Shown: piece after piece, positions 1 through 9,102 of the stretch
Layout: the number at the start of each line of letters is the position of its first letter
Position numbering within the stretch: the stretch's first letter is position 1
NCBI GenBank assembly: GCA_016713985.1
Contig: JADJOD010000022.1
Span: 1-64,000 of the forward strand
DNA length: 64,000 nucleotides
Reading direction: 5' to 3'
DNA from: Lewinellaceae bacterium
Lineage (GTDB): Bacteria; Bacteroidota; Bacteroidia; Chitinophagales; Saprospiraceae
Notes under the pieces: generated by a model
What the model saw: only the letters and a program-made list of their open reading frames with translations
Told to the model about the DNA's origin: nothing
Database searches by the model: none
Program-made: the position numbers and the translations under genes

Positions 1-320
1 ATTATTTCCGCAATATCGACGGGCGCATTTTGCTCGGCGGAGGCCGCCACCTGGCTATGGACGAAGAAAGTACCGATGTATTTGGCACTACCGAGTTGAT
101 CCGCAGCGCGTTGGTGCAATTATTAAATACGGTGGTTTGCCCGGAACAAAAACCGGAAGTGGACTCCTGGTGGTCGGGTATACTCGGCCTGGGACCGGTA
201 AAAAAGCCCATTATCGAACGGGTTTCACCCAATGTTGTGGTATCCGTTCGGCTGAGCGGCATGGGCGTCGCGATCGGTACGCTGGTGGGGCAGGAAGGTG
301 CGGAGATGTTGCTGGGTTAG
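1..320 (+). CDS. FAD-dependent oxidoreductase (DAO family), C-terminal fragment
   Basis: The gene runs in from the left edge, so only about the last 105 residues are visible. They contain an ILLGGGRH-type strand and, near the end, a PNVVVSVRLSGMG segment followed by a helix. This is the usual C-terminal flavin-closing part of D-amino-acid-oxidase/glycine-oxidase-like proteins, where the SGxGxxxG stretch contacts FAD. The protein is therefore probably a soluble flavin amine or hydroxy-acid oxidase, but the substrate cannot be read from this fragment. The next gene is convergent, with 7 bases between the stops. Family-level call from motif recognition only. Confidence 0.7.
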   Translation, partial: YFRNIDGRILLGGGRHLAMDEESTDVFGTTELIRSALVQLLNTVVCPEQKPEVDSWWSGILGLGPVKKPIIERVSPNVVVSVRLSGMGVAIGTLVGQEGAEMLLG

Positions 321-327
321 AACCGGG

Positions 328-1281
328 TCACTTCTTCAGCCCGATCTCTCTTAACCGCTCGTCCAGGTATTCTCCTGCCGTGATCGGCTCGTAGTGCAGC
401 GGGTTATCCGCCGTTACGCAGGCCGGCAGGCAGTCGAGTCGCATATCGCTTACCGGGTGCAGGAAAAAAGGAATGCTCAGACGTGGCAGGTGCCATTCTT
501 CCGGGGGTGGATTCACGACGCGGTGCGTGGTGCTTTTCAGGTAATTGTTGGTCAGGCGTTGCAGCATATCGCCCACGTTAATCACGATTTCGTCCGCTTC
601 GGGCAGGATGGGCATCCATTCGTTTTTAGAATTCAACAACTGCAACCCGCCGGCGCTGGCGCCTACCAGCAGCGTAATGAGGTTGATGTCTTCGTGTTGC
701 TCGGCGCGGATAGCGCTGGCCGGCTCCCGGGTAATGGGTGGATAGTGAATACTCCGCAGGATGGAATTGCCCTCCTGGATATATTGCTGAAAATAGTCGG
801 GGCCGAGATTCAGGTGCAGGGCAATGGCTTCCAGCAAGCGGCCACCGGCTTTTTCAAAAGCCTGGTAGAGTTCGCGGCCAAGCCGGGGCATTTCTGGCGT
901 CTCCATAACCTGTACATTGTCAGGATATTGTGATTTAAGTTGATGCCCGGCCGGCACTTCCTGCCCGATTTGAAAAAACTCCTTGAGATCGGCCACCTGC
1001 GATTGTTTGGCGTGTTCCTTGCCAAAAGAAGTATAACCCCGCTGGCCGGCGAGGCCTGCAACTTCATATTTTCTTTTGACGGCTTCCGGAAGGGCAAAAA
1101 ATGCCTTGGATGCAGTGTAAAAGCCATCGACCAAACTTTTAGGGATGCCGTGGTTGACAACGGCTACAAACCCGACTTCGTGGAACGCCTTGCCGAGGTC
1201 GCGAACAAAAGATTGTTTTTCTTCGGGGCTGCCGTTAACGAACCGGCCCAGGTCGACGGTAGGAATACCTTTTTCTTTCAT
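328..1281 (-). CDS. 2-oxoglutarate/Fe(II) oxygenase, isopenicillin-N-synthase-like
   Basis: About 317 residues from the ATG at 1281; a TTG ten codons upstream is less likely. The N-terminal DIOX_N region begins with IPTVDLGRF and contains VNHGIP. The C-terminal cupin has the iron ligands in order: H-E-D within RAEQHEDINLITLL, then the distal His in STTHRVVNPP. The RLSIPFFLHP strand supplies the Arg-x-Ser that binds 2-oxoglutarate. It would hydroxylate or oxidatively cyclise a small molecule in the cytoplasm; the substrate is unknown. It lies 88 bases downstream of batC on the same strand, so it may be read through from the Bat operon, although nothing in the family links it to Bat function. 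Confidence 0.85.
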   Translation of the reverse strand: MKEKGIPTVDLGRFVNGSPEEKQSFVRDLGKAFHEVGFVAVVNHGIPKSLVDGFYTASKAFFALPEAVKRKYEVAGLAGQRGYTSFGKEHAKQSQVADLKEFFQIGQEVPAGHQLKSQYPDNVQVMETPEMPRLGRELYQAFEKAGGRLLEAIALHLNLGPDYFQQYIQEGNSILRSIHYPPITREPASAIRAEQHEDINLITLLVGASAGGLQLLNSKNEWMPILPEADEIVINVGDMLQRLTNNYLKSTTHRVVNPPPEEWHLPRLSIPFFLHPVSDMRLDCLPACVTADNPLHYEPITAGEYLDERLREIGLKK

Positions 1282-1368
1282 GTTTTTATTCTGGTTGCTA
1301 AGACGTTGCAAAAATCGCGCGTTCCGGGCAAGGAAACAACAAATTCAGGAAAGGTTCGTACGATTATC

Positions 1369-2157
1369 TCACCAATCCTTCTCTTTGCCGCTTAGTTTGG
1401 GTTGTTGGCGTTGTTCCCGATATTTGCGCGCATTTTTGCGGTCTTCCGGACCGATAGCCGTTTCCAGCAGACGCCGGGCTTCTTCTTTATTCAATTCTTC
1501 CTGATCGGGCGGCTGTTGCTTTTGTATCTGAAGGTTGATTTTGTGGCTGGTTTTGGGGCTGTTGGCTTTGTTGCTGGTTCTGTGGCCGCTCCTGTTGCTG
1601 CTGCTGGTTTTGGGGTTGCTGATCTTTTTGTTGATCCTGATTTTGCGGTTGTTGTTGCTGCTGTTCTTTCTGCTGTTGCTGTTTGCGTTGCTGCTCTTCC
1701 TTCAATTTCTTTTTAGCCATTTGCAGGTTTTGCTTTGTCTCTGCGTCGCCGGGCCGGAGTCGAAGGCTTTGTTCGTAAGCCGTGACAGCCTCCTGGTATT
1801 TTTGTTGTTTCAGGTATGCATTGCCCAAATTATGCAGGGCATCGGCTTTTTGCGGGTTGTCGGGCGCCGATTTTGCGGCCTGCTCGAAGCGGGTAGCGGC
1901 GTCTTCCCATTTCCCCTGCTGATAAAGTGCATTCCCCAGGTTGTACAAGGATTGCGCGTCGCCATAGTGCCGGTCGGCAGCATCGCGATAATATTTTTCC
2001 GATTCCTTGTAGTGTTCCTGATCGTACTGCCGGTCACCCTTTCGAAGCAATTCTGGGCGGTTGGATTTGCGTACAGGGCGCAGGGCTCCGAACTAAAGCA
2101 TATTACGCCGATACCGTAAAAAAAGGTCAAAAAAGGTCGGAATTCGCGCTTTTTCAT
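1369..2157 (-). CDS. batC: BatC-like TPR protein (two compensating frame breaks)
   Basis: Reconstructed across two frame changes. Residues 1-36 (ATG at 2157) form a signal-like hydrophobic segment ending near LYANPTAQN. At about 2050 the frame moves by -1 into LLRKGDRQYDQ, followed by about three TPR repeats (YNLGNALYQQGKWEDA, HNLGNAYLKQQKYQEA) and a Gln-rich linker. At about 1519-1524 (an A run on the coding strand) the frame returns to the original and ends with the typical BatC tail NKEEARRLLETA, stopping at 1369. The whole span is exactly 263 codons including the stop, so the two shifts cancel. BatC is a TPR partner of the BatA/BatB von Willebrand proteins in the inner membrane. It starts 7 bases after batB. 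Confidence 0.8.
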
Positions 2158-2164
2158 ATAAAAT

Positions 2165-3150
2165 TCAATTCTTTTTCCGGAAAGGGATCAAAAATTCCGC
2201 GACCAGAAGGATCAATGCGGGCAGCAAAAACCACTGGTACCAGGATTCAAATTCCGCGTAGGAGCGGACTTCAAGTTCGCGTTTTTGCAAGCTGTCCAGT
2301 TCTCGTTTCAGTGTGCCGGCGAGCGCATCGCCCTGTTTGAGGTTAAATGATTTTCCACCTCCCGATTGTGCAACTTTGTGAAGACTCGTTTCATCCAGCC
2401 GCGTCCGCACGATTTCATCTTTTTCATCCCGCTTGTACTGGGAAAACCCGTTTCCGGCTGTGGGGATCGGTCCGCCGCCAGCCGTTCCTGCACCCACCGT
2501 GTACACCACGATGCCCTCGCTGTATGCCTCGTCTGCCTTTTTTTGTGCATTACCGCCGTGGTCTTCACCGTCCGTAATCAAAATAATGGCCCGGCCTCCG
2601 CCGGGTTCAAAGCCAAAAGATTGTTGGGCCAGTTCGAGGGCCGCCGCAAGGGCCGTGCCCTGTTCGGTGATGAGGTCGGGCGTGGCGCTTTGCAAACTTT
2701 GTAAGGTAAACGAATAATCCGTCGAAAGCGGCATCTGCAGGAAAGCGTTTCCGGCGAAAAATATAAGTCCGATACGTTCGCCTTCCAGCGTCACCACGAG
2801 TTTTTGAGCAAAAGCCTTGGCCAGTTCCAATCGATTCGGCGCCACATCTTCACACAACATACTTTGTGAAATATCGAGCGCTATGAAAATATCGGCTGAC
2901 CGCTGAGTGGTCGTTTGTTTTATTTCGAGTTGGGGTTGGCCCAGGTGACGGCCAACAACATAAAAACAAGGGCCAGCAAGACATTTTTCAGCCAAAATCT
3001 TTTGCCCGAAACCCCTGTGATTACCCGTTCCGTGTTGCCCAGTTGCGCCAGCGCATTTTTCCGCCACATCCAGTATGCGCCCACCAGCAAAGCCAGAAGT
3101 GGCACTGCGGCGAGGAGGTAAAGATGGTCGGGATATTCGTAGCGAAACAT
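2165..3150 (-). CDS. batB: BatB-like VWA membrane protein (frameshifted)
   Basis: About 328 residues. The N-terminal 75 codons (from ATG 3150) carry two membrane segments (YLLAAVPLLALLVGAYW and NVLLALVFMLLAVTWANP). The frame then breaks at the C run 2932-2935; adding one C joins WANP to QLEIKQTT and the von Willebrand A domain. That domain has the MIDAS motif DISQS, a second metal-site region with GTALAAALELA, and LITDGEDHGG. A final membrane helix sits at the C-terminus (FLLPALILLVAEFLIPF). It is the usual partner of BatA, with which it is thought to form a periplasmic scaffold linked to a MoxR AAA+ ATPase. Stress-tolerance function is known only loosely for the family. Confidence 0.85.
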
Positions 3151-3186
3151 AATAAAACAGCGGTTTTTCGTTTTCCGGGGTGTATA

Positions 3187-4170
3187 TCACGGGGTGATCG
3201 TCCGGAAAAGTCCCCATCTTCCGAGGATTTCCAATAAAAGCAAAAAGGCTGACAGTCCTACAAACCAGTGAAAATAGTCGGTTGTACGGCTGACGGTGGT
3301 GACTTCTATGCGCGTTTTTTCTAATTGATCAATTTGTTCATATATACCTTCGAGGTCATTTTCGGAATAGGCGCGGTAAAATTTTCCATTGGTTGCGCCG
3401 GCTATTTCGCGCAGCAATTCCGTATCGAAGGTCATGTGGCGCGGGGCAAATGAATAACTCCCGTCGGGCAGACGTTGTGCCGGCGACAATACAATACCTT
3501 CCGTTCCAATCCCGACGGTGTAAACGCGCATTCCGAGCGACCCGGCCATTTCCGCGGCTTTCATCGGTGGAATGTAACCGGCGTTGTTTTCGCCGTCGGT
3601 GAGCAGGATGATCACTTTGCTGCGCGATTCGCTGTCTTTCAGGCGGTTGACGGCAGTAGCAAGCCCCATGCCGATGGCCGTCCCGTCTTCCAGCCTGCCC
3701 ACCTGCAACTCCTGGATAAAAGACTGTACCACGCGGCGGTCGGTGGTCAGCGGGCATTGGGTAAAAGCTTCCGCGGAAAACGCCACCAGACCGATCCGGT
3801 CGTAAGGTCTTTTTTCCACAAAATCTATGGCCACTTTTTTGGCTACGGCCAGGCGGTCGGGGTCAAAATCGCGGCTGAGCATGGACGGAGAGATATCCAG
3901 TGCCATCACGATATCCACGGCGTCGGCTTTCACTTTTTCCTGCTCCCATTTGCGCTGCGGGCGCGCCATAGCCACGACGAGCACACCTATTGCCGCCCAA
4001 CGCAACAAGGGCAGCCCGCGACGGGCCAGAGTACGCCAGGTGGAGCGTGGGAAATGGTCGTCGGCTTGCGGCAAACGCAAGGTGATATCACGCGCCGGCC
4101 ACCTGCGCCATACCAGCCAGGCGAGCGGGAGCAGCAATAATAACCAAAGCGGTTGGGCAAGCGTCATCAT
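3187..4170 (-). CDS. batA: BatA-like VWA membrane protein
   Basis: 327 residues, intact. An N-terminal membrane helix (PLWLLLLLPLAWLVW), a second near residues 50-67, a VWA domain with the MIDAS motif DISPS followed by MLSRDFDPDRL, a GTAIGMGLATA loop and LLTDGENNAG, and a last membrane helix near the end (WFVGLSAFLLLLEILG). This arrangement (two helices, VWA, one helix) is typical of BatA in Bacteroidota aerotolerance operons. It follows the unknown 175-aa gene by 22 bases and precedes batB by 36, so it is within the moxR-led operon. Divalent-metal-dependent binding to partner proteins is inferred from the intact MIDAS. Confidence 0.9.
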   Translation of the reverse strand: MMTLAQPLWLLLLLPLAWLVWRRWPARDITLRLPQADDHFPRSTWRTLARRGLPLLRWAAIGVLVVAMARPQRKWEQEKVKADAVDIVMALDISPSMLSRDFDPDRLAVAKKVAIDFVEKRPYDRIGLVAFSAEAFTQCPLTTDRRVVQSFIQELQVGRLEDGTAIGMGLATAVNRLKDSESRSKVIILLTDGENNAGYIPPMKAAEMAGSLGMRVYTVGIGTEGIVLSPAQRLPDGSYSFAPRHMTFDTELLREIAGATNGKFYRAYSENDLEGIYEQIDQLEKTRIEVTTVSRTTDYFHWFVGLSAFLLLLEILGRWGLFRTITP

Positions 4171-4192
4171 GGGTCAGTTTGCGTCGGATATT

Positions 4193-4720
4193 TTATACCC
4201 AGGGTTCACCGTCCGCACTGATGCCGACCGGGTTTTTCGTTCGGACCAGCCATTCTTCCGTAGTGAGTTCGGGAATGGGCGGCAAAGCCAGTTTTTGTTC
4301 AAACCCCTCCCGGGCCCTGGCAACGATCTGGTCTTCAATATTGATTTTCGCCTTCGAAAAAAGTTCCACGCCCTCTTCCGGAATGTGCAGCAGGGTGATC
4401 TGTGTTTTGTCCTGTACGGTGTAAATATCCAAGACCTTGAAAAAACTCCCGCTGTTCATGATCACGAGCCCCCAGTTGGTGCCGTGTTCGAACATGGCCG
4501 CATTTTTTGCCCGGGCGGAAGCGATCAAAAAACGGTGTTTGGTGGCCAGCCCGCCGCCCCGGTAAGAGGCATCCGTAAAGGCTTTTTCCTGCAAAATTAT
4601 ACCGGTTTGATAAACAGCCAGTTGTTGTTCTGATAGATTGGTATCCCGGTAAAACAGCGACAGCCCTGCGAAGGTGCTGTTCATGATCTCTTCTATCTGT
4701 TCGTTGGTAAAATTTTCCAT
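4193..4720 (-). CDS. Unknown 175-aa protein of the Bat operon
   Basis: I do not recognise a family. 175 residues, no signal peptide or membrane helix. The N-terminus is acidic (ENFTNEQIEEIMNSTFAGL) and the rest reads as an alpha/beta fold with alternating hydrophobic strands (KHRFLIASARAKNAAMFEH, NWGLVIMNSGSFFKVLDI, KTQITLLHIPEEG). Its start abuts the stop of the BatD-like gene and it precedes batA by 22 bases, so co-translation with the Bat proteins is likely. A soluble cytoplasmic adaptor of the complex is possible but is only an inference from position. Confidence 0.75.
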   Translation of the reverse strand: MENFTNEQIEEIMNSTFAGLSLFYRDTNLSEQQLAVYQTGIILQEKAFTDASYRGGGLATKHRFLIASARAKNAAMFEHGTNWGLVIMNSGSFFKVLDIYTVQDKTQITLLHIPEEGVELFSKAKINIEDQIVARAREGFEQKLALPPIPELTTEEWLVRTKNPVGISADGEPWV

Positions 4721-5671
4721 TTATTTCGTTTTTATATGATTTGATGATTGTTCCTGCGCAGGCTCGGGCTCGATATACCGGGTCGCCTGCACCAATTCTT
4801 TAGCCAGTCGTCCGGCATTTCCGTGAAAATATTCCGGCGGTATGGCGCGGGCAAATTTTGCAAGATCGGCTTCCGTCAGCATATTTTGCAAGCCTTCCCG
4901 GTAGGTATCCGGAAAATCGGTGCGTTTCAAAAATGCCAGAATTTCTTCCGATGTAGACTCCAGGGCGGGTATACGATAGCGTTTTTCGAGGTATTCGCGC
5001 AGGATATAGGTTATTTCGGCACAATAAGATTTGATCTGGCCTTTTTGCCAGAGTTGTTTTTGCTCCAGTACATCCAGTTTTTTCAGTGCCAGTTCGTGAG
5101 GTGGAAGCTCAACGGTACGGCTTGCAATACCTCGTTTTTTTTGCGCCCGCCCGATCAGCCAGGATGCGAGCACAACAAGGAATACAAGCCCGGCAATCGC
5201 CAGCATCCAGGGCAGGTAATCCATCCAGGATGCCTGCTCGCGGTGTATGTCTTTAATGCCGGTCATGTCCACCAGCTCGTCGGGTGAAGGGGTCGGGATC
5301 ACGGTGATTTCCAGCGGATTCGTGGTCGCCATACTTCCAGTTCCAAGTTCAATATTCAGCGGCGGCAGCTGCAGGGTGTCTTCATCAAAAAAAACAACAG
5401 TCAGGTCCTGCGTATAAAACGGGCCGTTGGGCAACCAGTCAGATTGTTGTAAAATATTCTCTTTCGGCAAAAAAGCGCCCCAGGGCGAAAGGTCGGTTTT
5501 TACGGGTTTTGTTTCCGTGGCAACCACTTTCAGACGAATCGTAAACGGGTTGCCCGTTTCGGCATAGTTGCTGTCCGCTTCGGCAAATGCCTCAGTTTGC
5601 GCTCCGGCGCCGGCGAGCGTAAAAACTGCAAAAAAAACAGAAAAGCAATATCTAAAAACCCGAACGATCAT
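4721..5671 (-). CDS. BatD/DUF4381-like membrane protein
   Basis: About 316 residues from ATG 5671; the TTG at 5689 is a weaker alternative. It has a signal peptide (hydrophobic RYCFSVFFAVFTLAGAGAQ), a periplasmic beta-rich region of about 110 residues resembling the oxygen-tolerance repeat of BatD (GNPFTIRLKVVATE, FYTQDLTVVFFDED) and one membrane helix (WMLAIAGLVFLVVLASWLIG). The helical cytoplasmic tail contains SYCAEITYILREYLEKRY and LTEADLAKFA, a pattern I associate with DUF4381/BatD C-termini. It is placed between DUF58 and batA, unlike the common order in which batD follows batC. Shorter than multi-repeat BatD proteins, hence the hedged name. Confidence 0.7.
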   Translation of the reverse strand: MIVRVFRYCFSVFFAVFTLAGAGAQTEAFAEADSNYAETGNPFTIRLKVVATETKPVKTDLSPWGAFLPKENILQQSDWLPNGPFYTQDLTVVFFDEDTLQLPPLNIELGTGSMATTNPLEITVIPTPSPDELVDMTGIKDIHREQASWMDYLPWMLAIAGLVFLVVLASWLIGRAQKKRGIASRTVELPPHELALKKLDVLEQKQLWQKGQIKSYCAEITYILREYLEKRYRIPALESTSEEILAFLKRTDFPDTYREGLQNMLTEADLAKFARAIPPEYFHGNAGRLAKELVQATRYIEPEPAQEQSSNHIKTK

Positions 5672-5692
5672 GGAACGGTTATCTTTCAACGG

Positions 5693-6570
5693 TCAATGTG
5701 CGCCGATATGCGCCCTTTTTTCAAAAAATTGCAACAAAACAGAAGCATACGAATCGGTGGTCTGGAGGCTGAGAAAATCGGCCCCGGCCCGGCGAAAAGC
5801 CGAAGCGGCATAAGCGCGGTTTTCCTCAAAACGTTCGACGTAATAATGCCTGAGTTCCGGATCTGTGGTATCCAGCCATTTTTGCCGGCCCGATTCTGCA
5901 TCGCGAACCTTTACCAGCCCCACATCCGGCAGTTTGCGTTCGCGGGGATCCCAGCAATGGATTCCGATACAATCGTGGCGGCGCGCCAATACCCGCAGGG
6001 GTGCGTCGTAACCGGTTGCCCAAAAATCAGACATCACAAAACATACACTTCTCTTTTTCAACACATTACGTGTATATTGAAAAGCCCCGGCCAGGTCTGT
6101 ACCCCGGTCTGAGGGCTGTACGTTGAGCAATTCACGAATGATACGCAGCATGTGTTGCCGCCCTTTTTTGGGGGAAATAAAAAGTTCGTTGCGGTCTGAA
6201 AACAGCAACAGCCCCACTTTATCGTTGTTGTTGTCGGCCGAAAAAGCCAGCAACGCGCATATTTCCATCAGAATATCCTGCTTAAATTGTCCGGTGGTGC
6301 CGAAAAGAAGAGCCACTCGTCGACCAGCAGCATTACCGTGAGTTCCCGTTCTTCTTCAAATATTTTGATGTGCGGCTCACCCGTCCGGGCCGTTACATTC
6401 CAGTCGATGGCCCGGACGTCGTCGCCAAACTGATACTGCCGTACTTCGCTGAACGACATTCCCCGGCCTTTAAAAGCGCTGTGATACCCCCCCGTAAACA
6501 GGTTGCGGCTCAACCTGCGGGTTTTAATTTCGATTTTCCTGACTTTTTTGAGCAGTTCGGACGTATCCAT
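5693..6570 (-). CDS. DUF58 (VWA-like) protein, frameshifted
   Basis: About 292 residues. The first part from ATG 6570 carries the DUF58 signature (FKGRGMSFSEVRQYQFGDD, then RAIDWNVTART and EPHIKIFEEERELTVMLLVD). The frame breaks at about 6312-6326, exactly where the family has its DxSxS metal-site motif. The other frame resumes with LLFGTTGQFKQDIL and continues through VGLLLFSD, a GTDLAGAF loop and CFVMSDFW. Family alignment suggests that one or four bases are missing, and it is not an obvious homopolymer. DUF58 proteins accompany MoxR ATPases and Bat VWA proteins. The ATG overlaps the upstream stop (TGATG), implying translational coupling. If the lesion is real, the MIDAS-like site is destroyed. 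Confidence 0.85.
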
Positions 6571-7976
6571 CACTTTACAAGGTCTGAGATCGGATTGTCT
6601 TTTTTCATATAGGGTTTCAGGTTGACATAAGGAACCAGCAGGGTCTGCCGGCCGTATTGCGGGTGAAATAACGTGCTGAGTTCCAGGCCTTCCCGGCGCA
6701 GGGCAAACATCGGAAAACCTTGCGTTGCCAGCCATTCCCGGTAGTCGGGGTCGGCTGCGAAGTGTGGCAATTTGGGGGATTCCCGTTTGGCATAATCGTC
6801 AATCCAGGTATTGATGTTAAAACTTTTATTAAACAACTCGTTGAACGTGATTTCCTTTCCACTGCGCAGGTCGAAGTTGAAAGATTGTCCGCGCGCCTGT
6901 TTGTTCCAGGATTCCGAAAAGGTGAGATAGCCGCTGAGAATATTTTCCGTCATGCAGGCGATCTCCGCCCAGCAACTGGCGCGTTGTGCGTTGCGATTGG
7001 CGGGTGTGGAAGTTTTTTTCTGACCTGCGATCAGCAGTTTGCATTCGTTCAGCCAGCCGGTGACTTTTTGATCCAGCCAGGTATTGCAGCCGTTGCAGGG
7101 GGTGCGGGGATACAAGGCATCGTAGCTGGAGCTGTAATCCGCATAATCGTAACATCCGAGCGGATAGGTATTGCGCTGGGTAAAGTTGAACGTTCGTTTT
7201 TCTCCGCTGCCCACCCAGTTGCAATCGGTGCTTTGCAAATTTTTCAGGTTGCCCTGAAGCAATCCGGCCATTTTTCCGCTGGGCAACAATGCTTCAATTT
7301 CATAATTTCCGTCGCGATCCATTTCGCCGCGTAAATCATAGGTTTTTGCATCAGCTTCCACCCACAGGTATCCGTTCAGGCTTCCATTGTGCATCCTGAT
7401 GAGGATCATGTCGGCGCGGGAGCCGTTGTACCGGGTAATGTAGCGGCAGGCCCATTTGTTGTCGTTGCAGTTATATCCGGGCAGTTGCCCGGGGGCAAGT
7501 TCGTCCGCTTCGAGCCGGCAGCCCAGGGAATTATTGTGGTTGGTCCATTCGGCATCGATACGATTTTCTTTCAGGGTGCCTTTTAAATTGCCGGAAAGCG
7601 CCTTGGCGGGGTCGCGTTCTTCCAGGCTCAGGGTATTTTGGTCGAGCGTGCCGGTGAGTCGGAAGCGGTCGCCGCTTTTGGCATAAGTCAGGTAACCCCG
7701 GCAGTTTTTACCGTCGAAACCCAGTGCGATGTCCACCACCGATATGTCGTCGAAACGGCCCTTGAAGTATTTGACCCACTTGATGTCGGCGGGTTTTTCA
7801 AATAATTTTGCAATGGCGGTATCACGGGTTGCCGCCGATGCTGCCGGCGGCGTTTTGGCCGGCGGTGTTTTTTGAGAAAAGACGAGTGCCGGCATCCACA
7901 ACAAAACAAATACAAAGATTTGTGCGGTAGCGCGGGGGCATACGTTCAGAAGGCTTTTTTTATGCAGAATAAACAT
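6570..7976 (-). CDS. Secreted protein with duplicated beta domain and DUF3298/RsiV-like C-terminus
   Basis: About 468 residues. Signal peptide (AQIFVFVLLWMPALVFSQ), a Pro/Ala linker, and then two similar beta-rich modules of about 95 residues. They share W-x3-Y, DG..GYL.Y or NGSLNGYLWV, and a late G-L-x-G-L/N-x-K-N stretch, so they look like an internal duplication. The last part (GQSFNFDLRSGKEITFNELF, then a stretch ending FALRREGLELSTLFHP) resembles the DUF3298 domain of RsiV-type proteins. Many cysteines suggest a periplasmic or surface location. It sits between moxR and DUF58 and overlaps the DUF58 start by one base, so it belongs to the Bat operon. No function is assigned. Confidence 0.75.
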   Translation of the reverse strand: MFILHKKSLLNVCPRATAQIFVFVLLWMPALVFSQKTPPAKTPPAASAATRDTAIAKLFEKPADIKWVKYFKGRFDDISVVDIALGFDGKNCRGYLTYAKSGDRFRLTGTLDQNTLSLEERDPAKALSGNLKGTLKENRIDAEWTNHNNSLGCRLEADELAPGQLPGYNCNDNKWACRYITRYNGSRADMILIRMHNGSLNGYLWVEADAKTYDLRGEMDRDGNYEIEALLPSGKMAGLLQGNLKNLQSTDCNWVGSGEKRTFNFTQRNTYPLGCYDYADYSSSYDALYPRTPCNGCNTWLDQKVTGWLNECKLLIAGQKKTSTPANRNAQRASCWAEIACMTENILSGYLTFSESWNKQARGQSFNFDLRSGKEITFNELFNKSFNINTWIDDYAKRESPKLPHFAADPDYREWLATQGFPMFALRREGLELSTLFHPQYGRQTLLVPYVNLKPYMKKDNPISDLVK

Positions 7977-8051
7977 GATCAACGGTTTTTAAGCAGCGGA
8001 AAAAGTGCGAATTGCCGGTATTAAAGGAATTGTGGAGCCGAGCTGCGCTTT

Positions 8052-9043
8052 CTACGGCACCTCCACCGTATGCAGAATCTTGTCGATAACATCTTCCGGA
8101 GTCACATTTTCGGCTTCCGCCTCGTAACTCATACCGATCCGGTGCCGCAAAACATCGCTGCACACGGCGCGAACGTCTTCCGGGATCACGTACCCGCGCC
8201 GGCGCAAAAAAGCCAGTGCCCGTGCAGCCTGCGCCATGGCGATACTGGCGCGGGGTGATGCGCCGTAATTGATCAGCGGCGCCAGGCCCTTCAATGCGTA
8301 TTCGCCCGGGGTTCTGGTGGCAAATACGATGTCTAGGATATATTGTTCGATCTTTTCGTCCATATAAATGCCGTGCATCACTTCCCGGGCGCGCAGCAAA
8401 GCCGCCGTAGACACGACCCGGTGGACGTTGGGTTGTTCACCGCTCATATTGCGGCGCATGATGTCGCGTTCTTCATCCTTGCTGGGATAACCGATTTTCA
8501 CTTTCAACAAAAAGCGGTCGACCTGCGCTTCCGGCAGGGGGTACCTTCCTGCTCGATGGGGTTTTGGGTGGCCAGCACGAGAAAGGGCTCGTCGAGATGG
8601 AAGGTTTCGTTGCCGATCGTCACCTGGCGTTCCTGCATGGCTTCCAGCAAAGCGCTTTGCACTTTTGCGGGAGCGCGGTTGATTTCGTCGGCGAGTACAA
8701 AATTGGCAAAAACCGGCCCTTTCCGGACCGTAAACTCGGAGCGCGCAGGGTTGTAAATCATGGTGCCGATCACATCGGCCGGAAGCAGGTCGGGCGTAAA
8801 CTGAATCCGGCTGAACTGGGCATCCACCGCTTGTGCAAGGGTTTTGATGGCCAGTGTTTTAGCCAGGCCGGGCATACCTTCCAGCAGGATATGGCCTTTG
8901 GTAAGCAACCCGATCAGCAGTCGCTCCAGCATCACTTCCTGGCCTACGATCACTTTGGAGGTTTCAGCGTGTATCTGCTCTACAAAAGCACTTTCGGCGT
9001 GAATACGGCTGTTAAGAGCCTGAATATCAATGTAACTTTGCAT
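8052..9043 (-). CDS. MoxR-family AAA+ ATPase (frameshifted)
   Basis: About 330 residues. Walker A is GMPGLAKT, Walker B FVLADEINRAP, and a sensor-1 region reads LVLATQNPIEQEGT. Right after EGT the frame breaks near 8537-8545. The family normally reads GTYPLPEAQVDRF here. The other frame carries LPEAQVDRFLLKVKIGYPS and then the C-terminal lid (YALKGLAPLINYGASPRASIAM). Either one C has been lost from a run of six, or one copy of a TACC tandem. MoxR proteins act as ATP-driven chaperones on VWA partners such as BatA/B. As first gene of the minus-strand operon it is preceded by a TATTTTTG box at 9095-9102. Confidence 0.88.
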
Positions 9044-9094
9044 TGTCCGAGTAAAACTTATCTACCGTTGGTTTTTTCCAGATGGAGGAACGTG

Positions 9095-9102
9095 CAAAAA
9101 TA
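9095..9102 (-). promoter_or_regulatory. Bacteroidota -7 box for the moxR/Bat operon
   Basis: Reads TATTTTTG on the minus strand (consensus TAnnTTTG), 52 bases before the moxR ATG. No good TTG -33 element is seen at the normal spacing, so the call is moderate. Confidence 0.5.

Noticed and set aside
394..933. 179-aa antisense ORF across the 2OG oxygenase
   Set aside because: Antisense shadow; the minus-strand oxygenase has clear catalytic motifs.
2050..2050. Programmed -1 frameshift in batC
   Set aside because: No strong slippery heptamer or stem downstream that I can see, and many other unrelated genes show the same kind of break, so sequence error is preferred.
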